A stretch of DNA of 64,000 nucleotides from DUML01 sp050949905 (GCA_050949905.1 JBMNGP010000032.1:24989-88988), one strand, 5' to 3'; counted from the stretch's first letter, positions 17,788 through 27,219 are shown. Numbers and translations: made by a program. Notes: generated by a model from the sequence alone, not told the origin.

Positions 17788-18960
17788 ATGGTCAAGAAAT
17801 CCGATAAAAGGATACTACAAGGCTTAGACTTTGGAATGGTACTGGCTCTGATCCTGCTCCTAGGAGCCAGCTTGCTTATCTTAAGCACGGCTTCAATTAA
17901 TGTTTTGCCATCTGATCCCTATCATTACGTTAAGAATCAAGCTGTCTGGATTGTAACAGGGCTGCTGATAGCAGTTGTAGCCGCAGCTATAGATTATGAT
18001 CATTGGCGCAAAATTAACTGGTGGATTTATGGTCTTAATATTTTAATACTCATCCTTGTCTTTGTTATAGGGGATGCCGCTAAAGGAGCCCAGCGCTGGA
18101 TTCCTGTTGTTGGCGGCTTTAAAATCCAGCCTTCGGAATTTGCCAAGGTTCTCTTGATTCTTACTTTTGCCAATTTTCTTTCTAACCGTAAGGGTAAGCT
18201 TAATAATGTCAAAGATTTTATTGTGCCGCTCTTATTTGTGCTGCCTCCTACCTTGCTGGTGTTTCTCCAGCCGGACTTGGGAACAGCCCTGGTCTTTGGC
18301 GCAATTTTTGTCGGCATGATGTTTGTAGCCGGCGCTCACCCCTTAAAGTTTGGGGCGATTATTGTGGGAACGATTACTACCGCCATTACAGCTGTTTATT
18401 TACATTTTGCGGAAAATTTACCCGGCCCCTTAAAATATTTGGAGGGCTTGCCGCTTCCCCTGGAGGACTATCAGCTAAATCGCTTGTTGGTGTTTATGAA
18501 TCCGGCAGCCGATACTTCGGGAGACGGTTATCATGTCATCCAATCCGTTTGGGCTATAGGTTCAGGAGGCCTTTGGGGTAAAGGATTCCGGGAAGGAACC
18601 CAGGGACAGTTGAATTTCCTGCCGGAGCATCATACCGACTTTATTTTTTCGGTAGTAGGTGAAGAGTTCGGTTTCATTGGCACTTCTATTCTGCTCTTTA
18701 TCTTTTGCCTATTCCTGCTCAGGATTATCAGCGTGGGGATGAAAGCCAGGGATAATTTTGGCCTGTTGATTACCGCCGGGGTTGTTTCCATGCTGGCTTT
18801 TCATATCTTAGTAAATGTCGGCATGGCTTCCGGAATTATGCCGGTCACCGGACTGCCCCTGCCTTTTATTACCTCCGGCGGCAGTTCCATGTGGGCTAAT
18901 ATGCTGGCGGTGGGGTTAGTATTAAGTGTCAACCTGCGCGGGGAGAGGCCGATGTTTTAA
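17788..18960 (+). CDS. rodA: SEDS glycosyltransferase RodA
   Basis: A lipid II polymerase of the elongasome working with class B PBPs. The 390-residue protein has about ten transmembrane helices. SEDS-family motifs are visible: AAKGAQRWIPVVGGFKIQPSE (about 95-115), FLQPDLGTALVFG (about 158-170), NFLPEHHTDFIFSVVGEEFG (about 272-291) and GLPLPFITSGGSSM near the C-terminus. The NxLPxHxTDF-type motif and the position near mre/PBP2 favour RodA over FtsW or SpoVE. The upstream T/A-rich stretch holds two TATAAT boxes. Confidence 0.93.
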   Translation: MVKKSDKRILQGLDFGMVLALILLLGASLLILSTASINVLPSDPYHYVKNQAVWIVTGLLIAVVAAAIDYDHWRKINWWIYGLNILILILVFVIGDAAKGAQRWIPVVGGFKIQPSEFAKVLLILTFANFLSNRKGKLNNVKDFIVPLLFVLPPTLLVFLQPDLGTALVFGAIFVGMMFVAGAHPLKFGAIIVGTITTAITAVYLHFAENLPGPLKYLEGLPLPLEDYQLNRLLVFMNPAADTSGDGYHVIQSVWAIGSGGLWGKGFREGTQGQLNFLPEHHTDFIFSVVGEEFGFIGTSILLFIFCLFLLRIISVGMKARDNFGLLITAGVVSMLAFHILVNVGMASGIMPVTGLPLPFITSGGSSMWANMLAVGLVLSVNLRGERPMF

Positions 18961-19056
18961 AGGCCCTCCATGGCACCGCGACATTACGTCCTCCGTGACC
19001 GTCAACCCTTGGCATGTCCTAACGCTGCGTTTTTTGTTTGCTTACGCTACGATCCC

Positions 19057-19117
19057 TTAACGCTCGTTTCTGTATTTGGTCAAGTTTATATGATGAGGAA
19101 AGCTGAAGTTGTGTTAG
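19057..19117. repeat. Dispersed ~58-bp repeat, copy A
   Basis: From TTAACGCTCGTTT through TATTTGGTC to AAAGCTGAAG...GTTAG this stretch closely matches 31968-32026 upstream of rplU. There is no open frame in it, and the rest of 18961-19120 shows nothing recognisable. Confidence 0.65.
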
Positions 19118-19125
19118 TATTTTTC

Positions 19126-19154
19126 AGAACACTGTTAAATAGTGTTCTTTTTTT
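19126..19154 (+). terminator. Intrinsic terminator before spoIVFA
   Basis: AGAACACT (19126-19133) pairs with AGTGTTCT (19141-19148), followed by seven T. It lies between rodA and the spoIVFA-like gene. Confidence 0.85.
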
Positions 19155-19224
19155 ATAGTCTTGCTCATATTTTTAAGCAAGGGTTGTCTAACAGAGAAAA
19201 ACCCCTTAAAAGGTGGTGGCTAAA

Positions 19225-19977
19225 ATGAATCCCTTTGAACGTTGGGATGACTGGGAATGGGAAAAGGCTGCCCAGGAGCTTGGGCGGGATTATAGGTACC
19301 GTTACAGGGATGAGCGCGACGGCAGAGAGGACAGGCGTTATTACTACCGCAGTGAACCGTCAGGAGATTTATTAGACCGTTTCACCGGTAGTCAAAAAAG
19401 GGTAGTCTTAGCGGCGCTGCTATTTCTAACGATTGTCTTCAGTTCCAAGGGGGATGATATTGTTTCCCAAAGTGTATATTCTTTTTACCGCACTGGAATG
19501 GACGGCGGTAGCTTGTATACTGCTCTTAATTCGCTGGCTAAAGAAGCCATGGGTATTCCGCAAACAGAAGGGATGCCCGTTAATGCAGTGGTGGAAGAAA
19601 TATTTTATCCGCCTGTAGCAGGGGCAGTCAAAGTTGGCTTTGAAGGTAAAAATTATTTTGGGGGAATAAGTAAAGGCATCGAAATTGAAAGCTCTTTGGG
19701 TACTCCGATACTTTGTCCGGCAGAAGGTGTTGTTCTGGAGGTGAGTGAGAACGAATTCCAGGGAACAACGGTCAGGATTAATTTTGGAGATGGCTGGGAA
19801 GGTATCCTGGGGAATTTTGGTGAAGTTGCCGTTGACCAAGGAACTCCGGTTGCGATGGGTACTAAGCTGGGAACAGTAGGAATCAAAGCCGGACACCAGA
19901 AGGCTTGGCTGTATTTTGAACTGTTAAAAAACGGGTCAGCAGTTAATCCGCTGAATTATTTAATCCAGCATAAATAA
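19225..19977 (+). CDS. spoIVFA: SpoIVFA-like membrane protein with degenerate M23 (LytM) domain
   Basis: In sporulation SpoIVFA holds the intramembrane protease SpoIVFB inactive in the mother-cell membrane around the forespore. The 250-residue protein has a charged N-terminus, one transmembrane segment (about 58-78) and a C-terminal LytM-like domain (about 150-248, GIEIESSLGTPILCPAEGVV...). The HxxxD and HxH zinc ligands of active M23 peptidases are missing, as expected for SpoIVFA. ATG 19225 is preferred to GTG 19213/19216 because AAAGGTGGTGG is the ribosome binding site. The M50 protease gene follows by 56 bases. Confidence 0.85.
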   Translation: MNPFERWDDWEWEKAAQELGRDYRYRYRDERDGREDRRYYYRSEPSGDLLDRFTGSQKRVVLAALLFLTIVFSSKGDDIVSQSVYSFYRTGMDGGSLYTALNSLAKEAMGIPQTEGMPVNAVVEEIFYPPVAGAVKVGFEGKNYFGGISKGIEIESSLGTPILCPAEGVVLEVSENEFQGTTVRINFGDGWEGILGNFGEVAVDQGTPVAMGTKLGTVGIKAGHQKAWLYFELLKNGSAVNPLNYLIQHK

Positions 19978-20033
19978 TCTGCTTACTTCCGGCATAAGTT
20001 GTACAGAAGTACAAGTTAGGCGGGATTGAGGAG

Positions 20034-20900
20034 ATGCAGATTAAAGGAATTAAATTAAAGATTCATCCCACATTTCTCATGCTCTTGCTGCTTTGTGCCC
20101 TTTGGGGTCAGATAGCCAGGGCTTTTCTTGTTTTTGCCCTGGTAGTTTTCCACGAATTAGCCCATATCCTGGCAGCCAGGGGGTATGGGGTAAAAGTTCG
20201 GAGTATTGAACTATATCCTTACGGCGGAGCAGCCGTCTTAGAAGATACTTTTGAAGGCAAAAGGAAAGATGAAGCGGTAATAGCCTTGGCTGGTCCGGCC
20301 TTTAATTTTGTTCTTTTATTCTTGGTTCAGTTTTTACGGTGGGAAGGATTGCTGGACAATACTTGGGCTTTAGAATTAGTCAAGATAAATTTTTGGCTGG
20401 CTTGTTTTAATTTAATTCCTATTCTTCCTTTGGATGGCGGCCGGATTGTCAGGGCTTTTTTTGCCCGGAGCTGCGGTTTTGTCAGGACAACTAAGTTTCT
20501 GGCTGCGGCAGGCAAGTGGCTGGGTGGTATATTCGTTGTTTTGGGTTTCTTCTTGTTGGCTTACGGCAGTTTTTTTTACGAACCGGGTCTGTTTATAGTT
20601 CTAGGGATATTCTTCTGGCTGGGCAGCGGTAAGGAATTGGCCAATGCCCGGATTGTTTTTCTCAAACAGCTCTGCCGAAAGAAGGAGCAGCTCTTAAAGC
20701 AAGGTCTGATGCCCGGCAGCTCTCTGACTGTAAGTAAGAGTACCCGGTTGGGTAAGATAATTGATGAGTTTTCCGCGGATCGCTATTGCCTGGTTAGTGT
20801 CTTGGGGGAAAAAGACAGGATCGAAAAAACCCTGAGCGAGACAGAGATTGTTCAGGGTATGCTGGAGAAGGGGCTAGATTGGAAGGTTGGCAAACTATAA
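20034..20900 (+). CDS. spoIVFB: SpoIVFB-like M50 intramembrane metalloprotease
   Basis: Site-2-type protease expected to process pro-sigma-K. HELAH (residues 40-44) is the zinc motif and NLIPILPLDGGRI (about 126-138) supplies the third ligand Asp. Multiple transmembrane helices fill the first 200 residues, and a poorly conserved CBS-like region covers the last 70. The pairing with a SpoIVFA-like gene directly upstream supports this over a general S2P homologue. Confidence 0.9.
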   Translation: MQIKGIKLKIHPTFLMLLLLCALWGQIARAFLVFALVVFHELAHILAARGYGVKVRSIELYPYGGAAVLEDTFEGKRKDEAVIALAGPAFNFVLLFLVQFLRWEGLLDNTWALELVKINFWLACFNLIPILPLDGGRIVRAFFARSCGFVRTTKFLAAAGKWLGGIFVVLGFFLLAYGSFFYEPGLFIVLGIFFWLGSGKELANARIVFLKQLCRKKEQLLKQGLMPGSSLTVSKSTRLGKIIDEFSADRYCLVSVLGEKDRIEKTLSETEIVQGMLEKGLDWKVGKL

Positions 20901-20952
20901 AAGGAGTGAGAAGCAGGGGTATCCGGATTTAAAAAGGGAGCACCATGAAAAA

Positions 20953-20998
20953 GGGAGCATCACAACTTTTATAGAGGCTGTGATACTCCCGTTTATTA
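20953..20998. terminator. Bidirectional terminator between convergent spoIVFB and coat catalase
   Basis: GGGAGcATCACA (20953-20964) pairs with TGTGATaCTCCC (20979-20990), one mismatch, with T/A-rich flanks on both sides. It lies between two convergent genes. Confidence 0.8.
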
Positions 20999-21001
20999 TT
21001 T

Positions 21002-21553
21002 CTAGCTTGGGGGAAAACTCATTCTATACTCTCTGATTAAGCCTCGGAAATGTTCCGGTGGTGCTCCCTGGATAATCATACCTTGGGCTTTTTCAAAAAG
21101 ATGCTTGTGAACATCTTCCCTGGCTCCAAGGAAGCTGATCATGTCCTGCAAGCCGGGGTCATTAGTCATGGTAAAATGCAGGTTATAAAGCTGGCGGGCT
21201 CTGATTTCGGCTTCAGCATCAGCCTGGAGCATGGCGACGGGGTCAAGGCTTTGGTCAACATAGCTTAGATCCCAGGGGATTCCTTGGGAGTTGACATAAC
21301 AAAGGGGAGGTCCTCCCAGTTTCTTAATGGCGACAGCAACCATTTCCATATGGCTATGTTCTTCCGCGGCAATCAGGCCTAAAAGTTCTCGGACATAGGG
21401 ATTGGGCATGTTGTAACTATGGTTTAAATATTGGGTAGCCGCTGAAAATTCGCTGTCTTTACCGCCGTAGTGTTCCAACATTATTTGACCAAAGTTGGGG
21501 TCGGGTCTTTGGACTTCGACCGGATACAACAGGCCGTTGGCATATTTAAACAT
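21002..21553 (-). CDS. Manganese catalase family spore coat protein (CotJC-like)
   Basis: A 183-residue ferritin-like four-helix protein of the manganese catalase family. Glu/His metal-ligand patterns are visible in SEFSAATQYLNHS (about 34-46), ELLGLIAAEEHSHMEM (about 57-72) and the C-terminal AREDVHKHLFEKA. It is shorter than Mn catalases (~270 residues) and similar in size to Bacillus CotJC. GAGGAGGG precedes the ATG on the minus strand. No CotJA/CotJB partners are next to it. Function as a coat protein or peroxide-removing enzyme is inferred from the family. Confidence 0.85.
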   Translation of the reverse strand: MFKYANGLLYPVEVQRPDPNFGQIMLEHYGGKDSEFSAATQYLNHSYNMPNPYVRELLGLIAAEEHSHMEMVAVAIKKLGGPPLCYVNSQGIPWDLSYVDQSLDPVAMLQADAEAEIRARQLYNLHFTMTNDPGLQDMISFLGAREDVHKHLFEKAQGMIIQGAPPEHFRGLIREYRMSFPPS

Positions 21554-21669
21554 AACTTTACCCTCCTCTGTGAGTAATCCTCTTGTATTATATTAAGAGG
21601 ACAAAGAGGAGGTTAACCGGACTTACTTAGTTAGGAAAAATGCGGGAGCTCCTTGCGAGTGCCTTTTCC

Positions 21670-22032
21670 CTAAATATTTAAGGCGGCTGCTGGAAGAGAA
21701 GAGGGGCTAAAACGATAATTGTTACCGATGGCCACTACTTTGTAAAAGTAAGTCAGGTTCGTAGGACATAAGTTAGTATCCCTATAGCCTGGGGTTTTTG
21801 TCGCACTAAGAAGAGAATAGGAGCCGTCATGGGAGTTGGAACGGAAAACATAGTAAAGGCAGGTGTCACTGCAAGGGTTCCAGGACAGGTCAATTTGCCC
21901 GCACTGGACACAGGTGGCAGTTAAGCCGCTTGGGGCTGACGGAGCTAAGGCTGAAGCATTACTGGGAATAAAGGCGGCTAATACCAGAAAACAGAGTACA
22001 ACTGTCATGGTGATGAGATTTGGTTTTTTCAT
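21670..22032 (-). CDS. Small secreted fibronectin type III protein
   Basis: A signal peptide (basic start, hydrophobic stretch, cleavage near SNASA about residue 28) leads into a single FN3-like domain (about 34-120: PSAPSGLTATCVQCGQIDLSWNP and then YKVVAIGNNY). It has five Cys, unusual for FN3 and perhaps disulfide-forming. AGAGGGG precedes the ATG and a minus-strand TATAAT lies near 22124. No partner gene is evident. Confidence 0.7.
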   Translation of the reverse strand: MKKPNLITMTVVLCFLVLAAFIPSNASALAPSAPSGLTATCVQCGQIDLSWNPCSDTCLYYVFRSNSHDGSYSLLSATKTPGYRDTNLCPTNLTYFYKVVAIGNNYRFSPSSLPAAALNI

Positions 22033-22185
22033 ACTTACCCCTCTCTTTCTTTAAGAGATGATTTATTGGAGTGACTTGTTGCGTAGAAATTCTTTTATCT
22101 TTGCAGCGTAATTGTTATTCCAATTATACCACTATATGGGTAAATTTCCCAAGGAGCGAAATCCAGCGGGAGAGGGGAAAATTTT

Positions 22186-22211
22186 AGCTGCACTCCGATT
22201 AGAGTACAGCT
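22186..22211. repeat. Inverted repeat in the 22.03-22.40 kb gap
   Basis: AGCTGcACTC and GAGTaCAGCT flank a 6-base loop with one mismatch. No T tract follows on either strand. Apart from this and the promoters on each side, the divergent gap shows no other feature. Confidence 0.4.
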
Positions 22212-22273
22212 ATTGCCTTTTAGAGAGAATTTTATGAGTTTTCTTGCTATTTTGGAAGGCTATATAGCTCCTT

Positions 22274-22303
22274 TTGCCTTGCCCGATTTTCCTATGCTAT
22301 AAT
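22274..22303 (+). promoter_or_regulatory. Promoter for the TIGR03960 radical SAM gene
   Basis: TTGCCT (22274-22279) and TATAAT (22298-22303) with an 18-base spacer, about 95 bases before the start codon. Confidence 0.5.
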
Positions 22304-22397
22304 TATTTACCAAAGCCGGACTAAGAGGTAGCTAGGTGGAATGAAACGTAATAGTCCTTAATGCCCTTTAGTGCCTCAGAAAGGAATGACACTTAAT

Positions 22398-24314
22398 ATG
22401 AGCGAGAAAAACAGTGCTTGGATCCGCGAAAAAGTCGAGCGCCTTCTTCCTAAGGTAATGAAACCCGGTCGCTATGTTGGCGGGGAATGGAATGTAATAC
22501 ATAAAGACTGGGATAAAACAAATGTCCACACGGCCTTTATCTTTCCTGATGTATACGAAGTCGGGATGTCCAATCTGGCTTTGCGGATTATTTATGGATT
22601 AATCAATTCTTATGATGAATATTTATGTGAGAGAGCTTTTGCTCCTTGGCCGGATATGGAAGAGAAGCTTCAAGAGGAGGAAATTCCTCTTTATGCCTTG
22701 GAGTCCTTCCGTCCCTTAAAAGACTTCGATGTCCTGGCCTTTACTCTCCAGTACGAATTAAGTTATACCAATATCTTAAATATTTTGAGGTTGAGCGGCA
22801 TACCTTTAAGGTCTGCGGACCGTAAAAAGGGTGCAGCTTTTCCGAACGTAAATTCTCAGGACGGTGAATCTGCCAGCGATTTTCCCTGGATTATTGCCGG
22901 GGGTCCCTGTGCCTATAATCCGGAACCTATTGCTCCTTTTATTGATTTCTTTTTGCTGGGGGAAGGAGAAGAGCAGTATCCCGAAGTTTTAAAGATTATT
23001 AAGGAAGGCAAAGACAGGAAGGCTGGCAAAGATGAGCTCCTCTTAAAGCTTGCAAAGCTGCCGGGAATTTATGTACCGGAGTTTTATGAGTTTGCTTATC
23101 AACCTGATGGTACTATTGGAGAGCTCAAAGTCAGAGAAGGAATACCCAAGGTTGTCCAGAAAGCGGTGGTCAAAGATTTTGATGCTGCTTATTTTCCGGA
23201 AAAAGTAATTGTTCCTTATACGGAAGCTGTGCATGACCGGGTTATGCTGGAAGTGATGCGGGGTTGTACCCGCGGCTGCCGTTTTTGCCAGGCGGGGATG
23301 ATCTACCGGCCCTTAAGGGAGCGTTCGCCGGAGAAGCTCCTGGAACAAGCTGAGAAGGCGATTGAAGCTACAGGCTATGAAGAAATTTCCCTGGTCTCTT
23401 TATCTACCAGTGATTATTCCTGTGTCAATAGGGTTTTAGAAGAGCTGATGGCTAAAATGCAGCAAAAAGGGGTCAGTGTTTCTTTGCCTTCCTTAAGGTT
23501 GGATTCTTTTGATGTCCAAATTGCCGAACAAGTGCAGAAGGTTCGGAAATCCGGCCTGACTTTTGCCCCGGAGGCCGGAACCCAGCGTTTAAGAGATGTG
23601 ATTAATAAAGGGGTTACGGAGGAGGACTTGCTCAGAACTACAGAAGCTGCTTTTCAGGCCGGTTGGAGCAATATTAAGCTTTACTATATGATAGGACTCC
23701 CCACGGAGACTTATGAAGACTTGGACGGGATAGTTGACCAGGCGAAGAAAGTATTGGATCTGGCTAGAAAAACAGGAAAAAGGGGAGCTAGGGTAACCGT
23801 ATCCGCCAGCTCTTTTGTCCCCAAGCCGCATACTCCTTTTCAGTGGGAAGGCCAGGATCAGGCTGAAGTTTTAAAAGAAAAACAGGAATATCTCCGCCGG
23901 CGGTTGAAAGATCAGCGCATTAAATTTCTGTATCATGATGTCAGTACCAGTTTTATGGAGGCAGTCCTCGCCCGTGGGGACCGGAGGCTGGCTGAACTTC
24001 TAGAAAAGGCCGTTTTAACAGGCTGTAAGTTTGACGGCTGGAGTGAACACTTCCGTTATGATCTCTGGCAGCAGGCTTTGGCTGAGACAGGGATTGATCC
24101 CCATTTTTATGCTAACCGTAAATTTTCCGAGGATGAAATTCTGGCTTGGGATCATTTAAGCCCCGGGGTGAGCAAGGAATTTCTCTGGGAAGAATATAAA
24201 AAAGCCCTGGCAGGGGTGGTAACACCCGATTGCCGGGGCAGATGCGGAAAATGCGGGGTTTGTCCTGATGTCGCTAAGACAGTTATGTATCGGGAAAAGC
24301 GCTTTCACAATTAA
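22398..24314 (+). CDS. TIGR03960 family B12-binding/radical SAM protein
   Basis: A radical SAM enzyme of unknown substrate, conserved next to rng and the L21/L27 genes in Firmicutes. The N-terminal ~200 residues contain a B12-binding-like region; the radical SAM cluster motif is CTRGCRFC (about 290-297), and the C-terminus carries extra cysteines (CRGRCGKCGVC). Length is 638 residues from ATG 22398; GTG 22371 and ATG 22386 are possible starts, the ribosome binding site AAAGGA fitting 22398 with a long gap. The TIGR03936 partner lies 543 bases downstream, with a minus-strand gene in between. Confidence 0.9.
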   Translation: MSEKNSAWIREKVERLLPKVMKPGRYVGGEWNVIHKDWDKTNVHTAFIFPDVYEVGMSNLALRIIYGLINSYDEYLCERAFAPWPDMEEKLQEEEIPLYALESFRPLKDFDVLAFTLQYELSYTNILNILRLSGIPLRSADRKKGAAFPNVNSQDGESASDFPWIIAGGPCAYNPEPIAPFIDFFLLGEGEEQYPEVLKIIKEGKDRKAGKDELLLKLAKLPGIYVPEFYEFAYQPDGTIGELKVREGIPKVVQKAVVKDFDAAYFPEKVIVPYTEAVHDRVMLEVMRGCTRGCRFCQAGMIYRPLRERSPEKLLEQAEKAIEATGYEEISLVSLSTSDYSCVNRVLEELMAKMQQKGVSVSLPSLRLDSFDVQIAEQVQKVRKSGLTFAPEAGTQRLRDVINKGVTEEDLLRTTEAAFQAGWSNIKLYYMIGLPTETYEDLDGIVDQAKKVLDLARKTGKRGARVTVSASSFVPKPHTPFQWEGQDQAEVLKEKQEYLRRRLKDQRIKFLYHDVSTSFMEAVLARGDRRLAELLEKAVLTGCKFDGWSEHFRYDLWQQALAETGIDPHFYANRKFSEDEILAWDHLSPGVSKEFLWEEYKKALAGVVTPDCRGRCGKCGVCPDVAKTVMYREKRFHN

Positions 24315-24322
24315 ACAGGCTG

Positions 24323-24745
24323 TCAGGTATTGCAAATAGTCTGGGCGATGCCTATGAAATATTCCGATTCCCGGATGATGTGGCGAATTACGGTTACGGC
24401 TACCGGATTCTGCTTTGTTGCCGGACTTAAATTTAAGATCTCGAATAAGTGTTTCACAAAGCGGCCGCTTTGTTCCAGGCAAAAGCTAATTAAGCGTAAA
24501 ACCTCGTCTGCCAGAGCCGGTGGGACAACATAACCGGAACGGACGACAGTCTCCGTGAGCTGGACTATTTGACTGTGGGTTTTGGTTAAGACTGTTTCCC
24601 AATCTTTTAGTTCTTCGACGAATTTTCTTTCTAAATTCGGCACAATTTCTCTGATAACCACGGTGTGTTCCTGCTCCTGGCGTTTCCAGAAATTTGCTTC
24701 ATCCAGCAGTCTGAGAGGCGCTTGTTCACTGTAAGAGAATTGCAT
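24323..24745 (-). CDS. DUF2935-like helical protein
   Basis: A 140-residue all-helical protein with His/Glu-rich helices (SEQAPLRLLDEANFWKRQEQEHTVV at the start), the style of DUF2935 or hemerythrin-like four-helix bundles. I chose the second of two close Met codons because AAGGAGG lies 8 bases before it. It lies on the opposite strand between the paired genes TIGR03960 and TIGR03936, only 8 bases from the first, so it looks like an insertion in a conserved pair. Function unknown. Confidence 0.7.
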   Translation of the reverse strand: MQFSYSEQAPLRLLDEANFWKRQEQEHTVVIREIVPNLERKFVEELKDWETVLTKTHSQIVQLTETVVRSGYVVPPALADEVLRLISFCLEQSGRFVKHLFEILNLSPATKQNPVAVTVIRHIIRESEYFIGIAQTICNT

Positions 24746-24856
24746 CTCCATATCCCTCCTTACCAAAGATATATATTATGAATCTGCTCAAAGATGCCAT
24801 TGTGCAAAATAATATAAGATAAAAGTCAATAATTTTGATGGAAAGAGGCTGTCAGA

Positions 24857-25666
24857 ATGAAAATTAGGCTGGCTTATACCAAAAAAGATCAAGCCAAATA
24901 CATAGCTCATTTGGATTTAGCCCGGGTTTTTGCCAGAGCCTTACGGCGGGCTGACATTGCCGTGGCTTTTTCCGAAGGTTTTAATCCCCATCCCAAGATT
25001 GCTTTCGGCCCACCTCTGCCGGTGGGTGTGGAAGGAGAAAAAGAGTATGTCGATATTGAACTTAAGCCCTTAAACTTTGGGAAAGAGAGAACTGGGAATA
25101 ACCTGCAAGCCGGTGGTCAAAAAGAGAATAAAATACGCGAAAAAAGGGCTTGGACTCAGAATCCGGAGGAACAAAAGTATTTGGCGGAAGTTGTCCATAA
25201 ACTACAAAAACAGTTGCCCAGGGGTATTGCTATCCGGGGTTATGCCCTTAAGCCTCAGGGCAGTAAGGCGATTACGGCGCTCGTCAACCTGGCGAGATAT
25301 AAAACTGAAGTACCTTTTCTGGAAGAAATCACTCCAGGGAGGCTTGAGGAAGCCTGTCAAAACTGGCTGGCTAAAGAGGAAGTTCTGGTCATCCGCCTCC
25401 AAAAGGGTAAACAAAGCGAAAAAAATATCCGGCCTTTGGTAAAAAGGATAGATATTATATGGGGCGAAGGAGGGCGTCGGGCTACCTTCCTGTTTGATAT
25501 CATAACTGGGAACACCGGTTCGGTCCGGCCGGCGGAAGTACTGGCAAGCCTTAAAGAGCAGGAAGGCTTGCCCCTGGATCTTTCCGGAGCCCAGATTACC
25601 CGGATGGGGCTGTATTTGGAGCGGGAAAACGGGGATTTGGCAGATCCGTTGGAAGTAATAAGATAA
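24857..25666 (+). CDS. TIGR03936 family radical-SAM-linked protein (DUF2344)
   Basis: A 269-residue protein that in many Firmicutes is fused to, or encoded beside, the TIGR03960 radical SAM enzyme. The conserved N-terminus KIRLAYTKKDQAKYIAHLDL and SEGFNPHPKIAFGPPLPVG (about 40-58) are family hallmarks. A charged linker near 78-100 is poorly conserved. Its role is unknown; co-occurrence suggests an RNA- or translation-related modification. Confidence 0.88.
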   Translation: MKIRLAYTKKDQAKYIAHLDLARVFARALRRADIAVAFSEGFNPHPKIAFGPPLPVGVEGEKEYVDIELKPLNFGKERTGNNLQAGGQKENKIREKRAWTQNPEEQKYLAEVVHKLQKQLPRGIAIRGYALKPQGSKAITALVNLARYKTEVPFLEEITPGRLEEACQNWLAKEEVLVIRLQKGKQSEKNIRPLVKRIDIIWGEGGRRATFLFDIITGNTGSVRPAEVLASLKEQEGLPLDLSGAQITRMGLYLERENGDLADPLEVIR

Positions 25667-25730
25667 GCAAATAAACCCCGGAATACTATTATTTAGGTGG
25701 TAAAATACTCTCCGGCTCCACGGTATTATT

Positions 25731-25820
25731 AAGGTGCAAACAAAACGTCCCTGTGGCTTCGTTACGGTGGCAAACATTAAGGTGGCAAACAAAACTCCCT
25801 ATGAGCGTGCTGTGGCTTAG
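25731..25820 (+). repeat. Imperfect direct repeats upstream of rng
   Basis: Three blocks share GGTG(G)CAAACA, two of them extended to AAACTCCC/AAACGTCCC and TGTGGCTT. No frame or palindrome is evident. The TIGR03936-rng gap otherwise holds only the rng ribosome binding site. Confidence 0.4.
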
Positions 25821-25840
25821 GAAAAAGGAAGTTGAGCGTT

Positions 25841-27091
25841 TTGAAGCAAATTATCGTTACCTCTGAAAACACCTATCTTAGAGCAGCTGTCCTGGAAGAG
25901 GGCAGACTAATCGAGGTGCTCGATGATGAGCTGAAGGAAGAACGTCTGGCCGGGAATATCTATAAGGGCAAGGTTATGAATATTGTTCCGGGTATCCAGG
26001 CCGCTTTTGTAGATATTGGCCTAGGCAAAAATGCTTTTCTTTATGCCGGCGATGTCCAAAATCCCTGGGAGGGGGAAGCCGGAAAAGTGGCAGTGAAGGC
26101 TTCCATCGAGAACCTTTTGCATGAAGGGCAGGGAGTAGTTGTCCAAATCAGCAGAGAGCCGGTAGGAGGCAAAGGAGCCAGAGTTACCACCAAGCTTTCT
26201 TTGCCCGGGCGGTATGCAGTTCTCCTGCCCGGAAATAAGCCTTATGTGGGAATATCCCGGCAAATTAGCATGGAACAAGAAAGGATGCGCCTTTTAGAAT
26301 TAGCTCTTAGGTATAAGCCGGAGAATGCCGGGCTGATTGTTAGAACCTTGGCTGAGGGTGTCGAGGAGTCGGAATTCCAAGCTGATGTAGCAAGATTAGA
26401 GACCATTAACGAAAAGCTGCAATTACAAAGCCGCGACCCAGCCTTTGCAGGGCTGCTTTACAGCAGCAGTGATCCTTTTTCCCGGCTCTTAAGGGAAACC
26501 ATTGATGAGCAAGTCGAAAAAATAATTATAGACAGCGGGGAAATGGCAGAACTCTTAAGAGAAAAACTGCGCGAAATAAAATCGGCAGCGGCGGGCAGGG
26601 TATGGACAGATTTTAAAGGAGACCTTTTTGAACGTTACCATATTACCGCTGAAATCAAAAAGGCCCTCTTACCTAAAGTTCCTTTAGCCAGCGGCGGCTA
26701 TCTGGTTATTGAACAGACGGAAGCCTTGCATGTGGTCGATGTTAATTCCGGCAAGTACATAGGAAAGAAATCGTTACAGGATACGCTTCTCCGATTAAAC
26801 TTGGAAGCCGCTGAGGAGATTGCCCGCCAAATCAAGCTGCGTAATTTAAGCGGTATCATTGTCCTGGATTTTATTGATATGGAAAATAGAGAAGATTGGG
26901 AGGAGTTATTAGCCGGCTTAGAGAAATATTTCCTTCAATATAAGGTCAAAGGCAAAGTTATGGGAATTACTAATTTAGGGCTGGTGGAAGTAACCCGCAA
27001 AAAAGAAGGGCAAACTTTAAAAGCCCGCTACGCGGAGCACTGCCCCCATTGCGGAGGAAAAGGCTGGCTGGAGCGTAACTCAAGAAAATAG
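25841..27091 (+). CDS. rng: Ribonuclease G/E
   Basis: A single-strand-specific endoribonuclease of the RNase E/G family, cutting AU-rich RNA and rRNA precursors. An S1 domain spans about 38-120, and the DNase I-like catalytic region includes VVDVNSGK and IIVLDFIDM with the metal-binding Asp residues. The zinc-link motif CPHCGGKG is at the C-terminus. I prefer TTG 25841, giving MKQIIVTSE, because AAAGGAAG is 9 bases upstream; TTG 25832 is too close. It normally precedes rplU; here the RND genes lie between them. Confidence 0.93.
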   Translation: MKQIIVTSENTYLRAAVLEEGRLIEVLDDELKEERLAGNIYKGKVMNIVPGIQAAFVDIGLGKNAFLYAGDVQNPWEGEAGKVAVKASIENLLHEGQGVVVQISREPVGGKGARVTTKLSLPGRYAVLLPGNKPYVGISRQISMEQERMRLLELALRYKPENAGLIVRTLAEGVEESEFQADVARLETINEKLQLQSRDPAFAGLLYSSSDPFSRLLRETIDEQVEKIIIDSGEMAELLREKLREIKSAAAGRVWTDFKGDLFERYHITAEIKKALLPKVPLASGGYLVIEQTEALHVVDVNSGKYIGKKSLQDTLLRLNLEAAEEIARQIKLRNLSGIIVLDFIDMENREDWEELLAGLEKYFLQYKVKGKVMGITNLGLVEVTRKKEGQTLKARYAEHCPHCGGKGWLERNSRK

Positions 27092-27219
27092 AGAGGACTT
27101 AAGCAAATAAAAACCTAGAGCATAGAAACGACTATATTTAAAAGAAAAGCAATATAAGTTAGATATAATGGGAAATATTTGATGTCACTGCCGGCAAGTA
27201 AAAGAGGGGAGAGGGAAAA

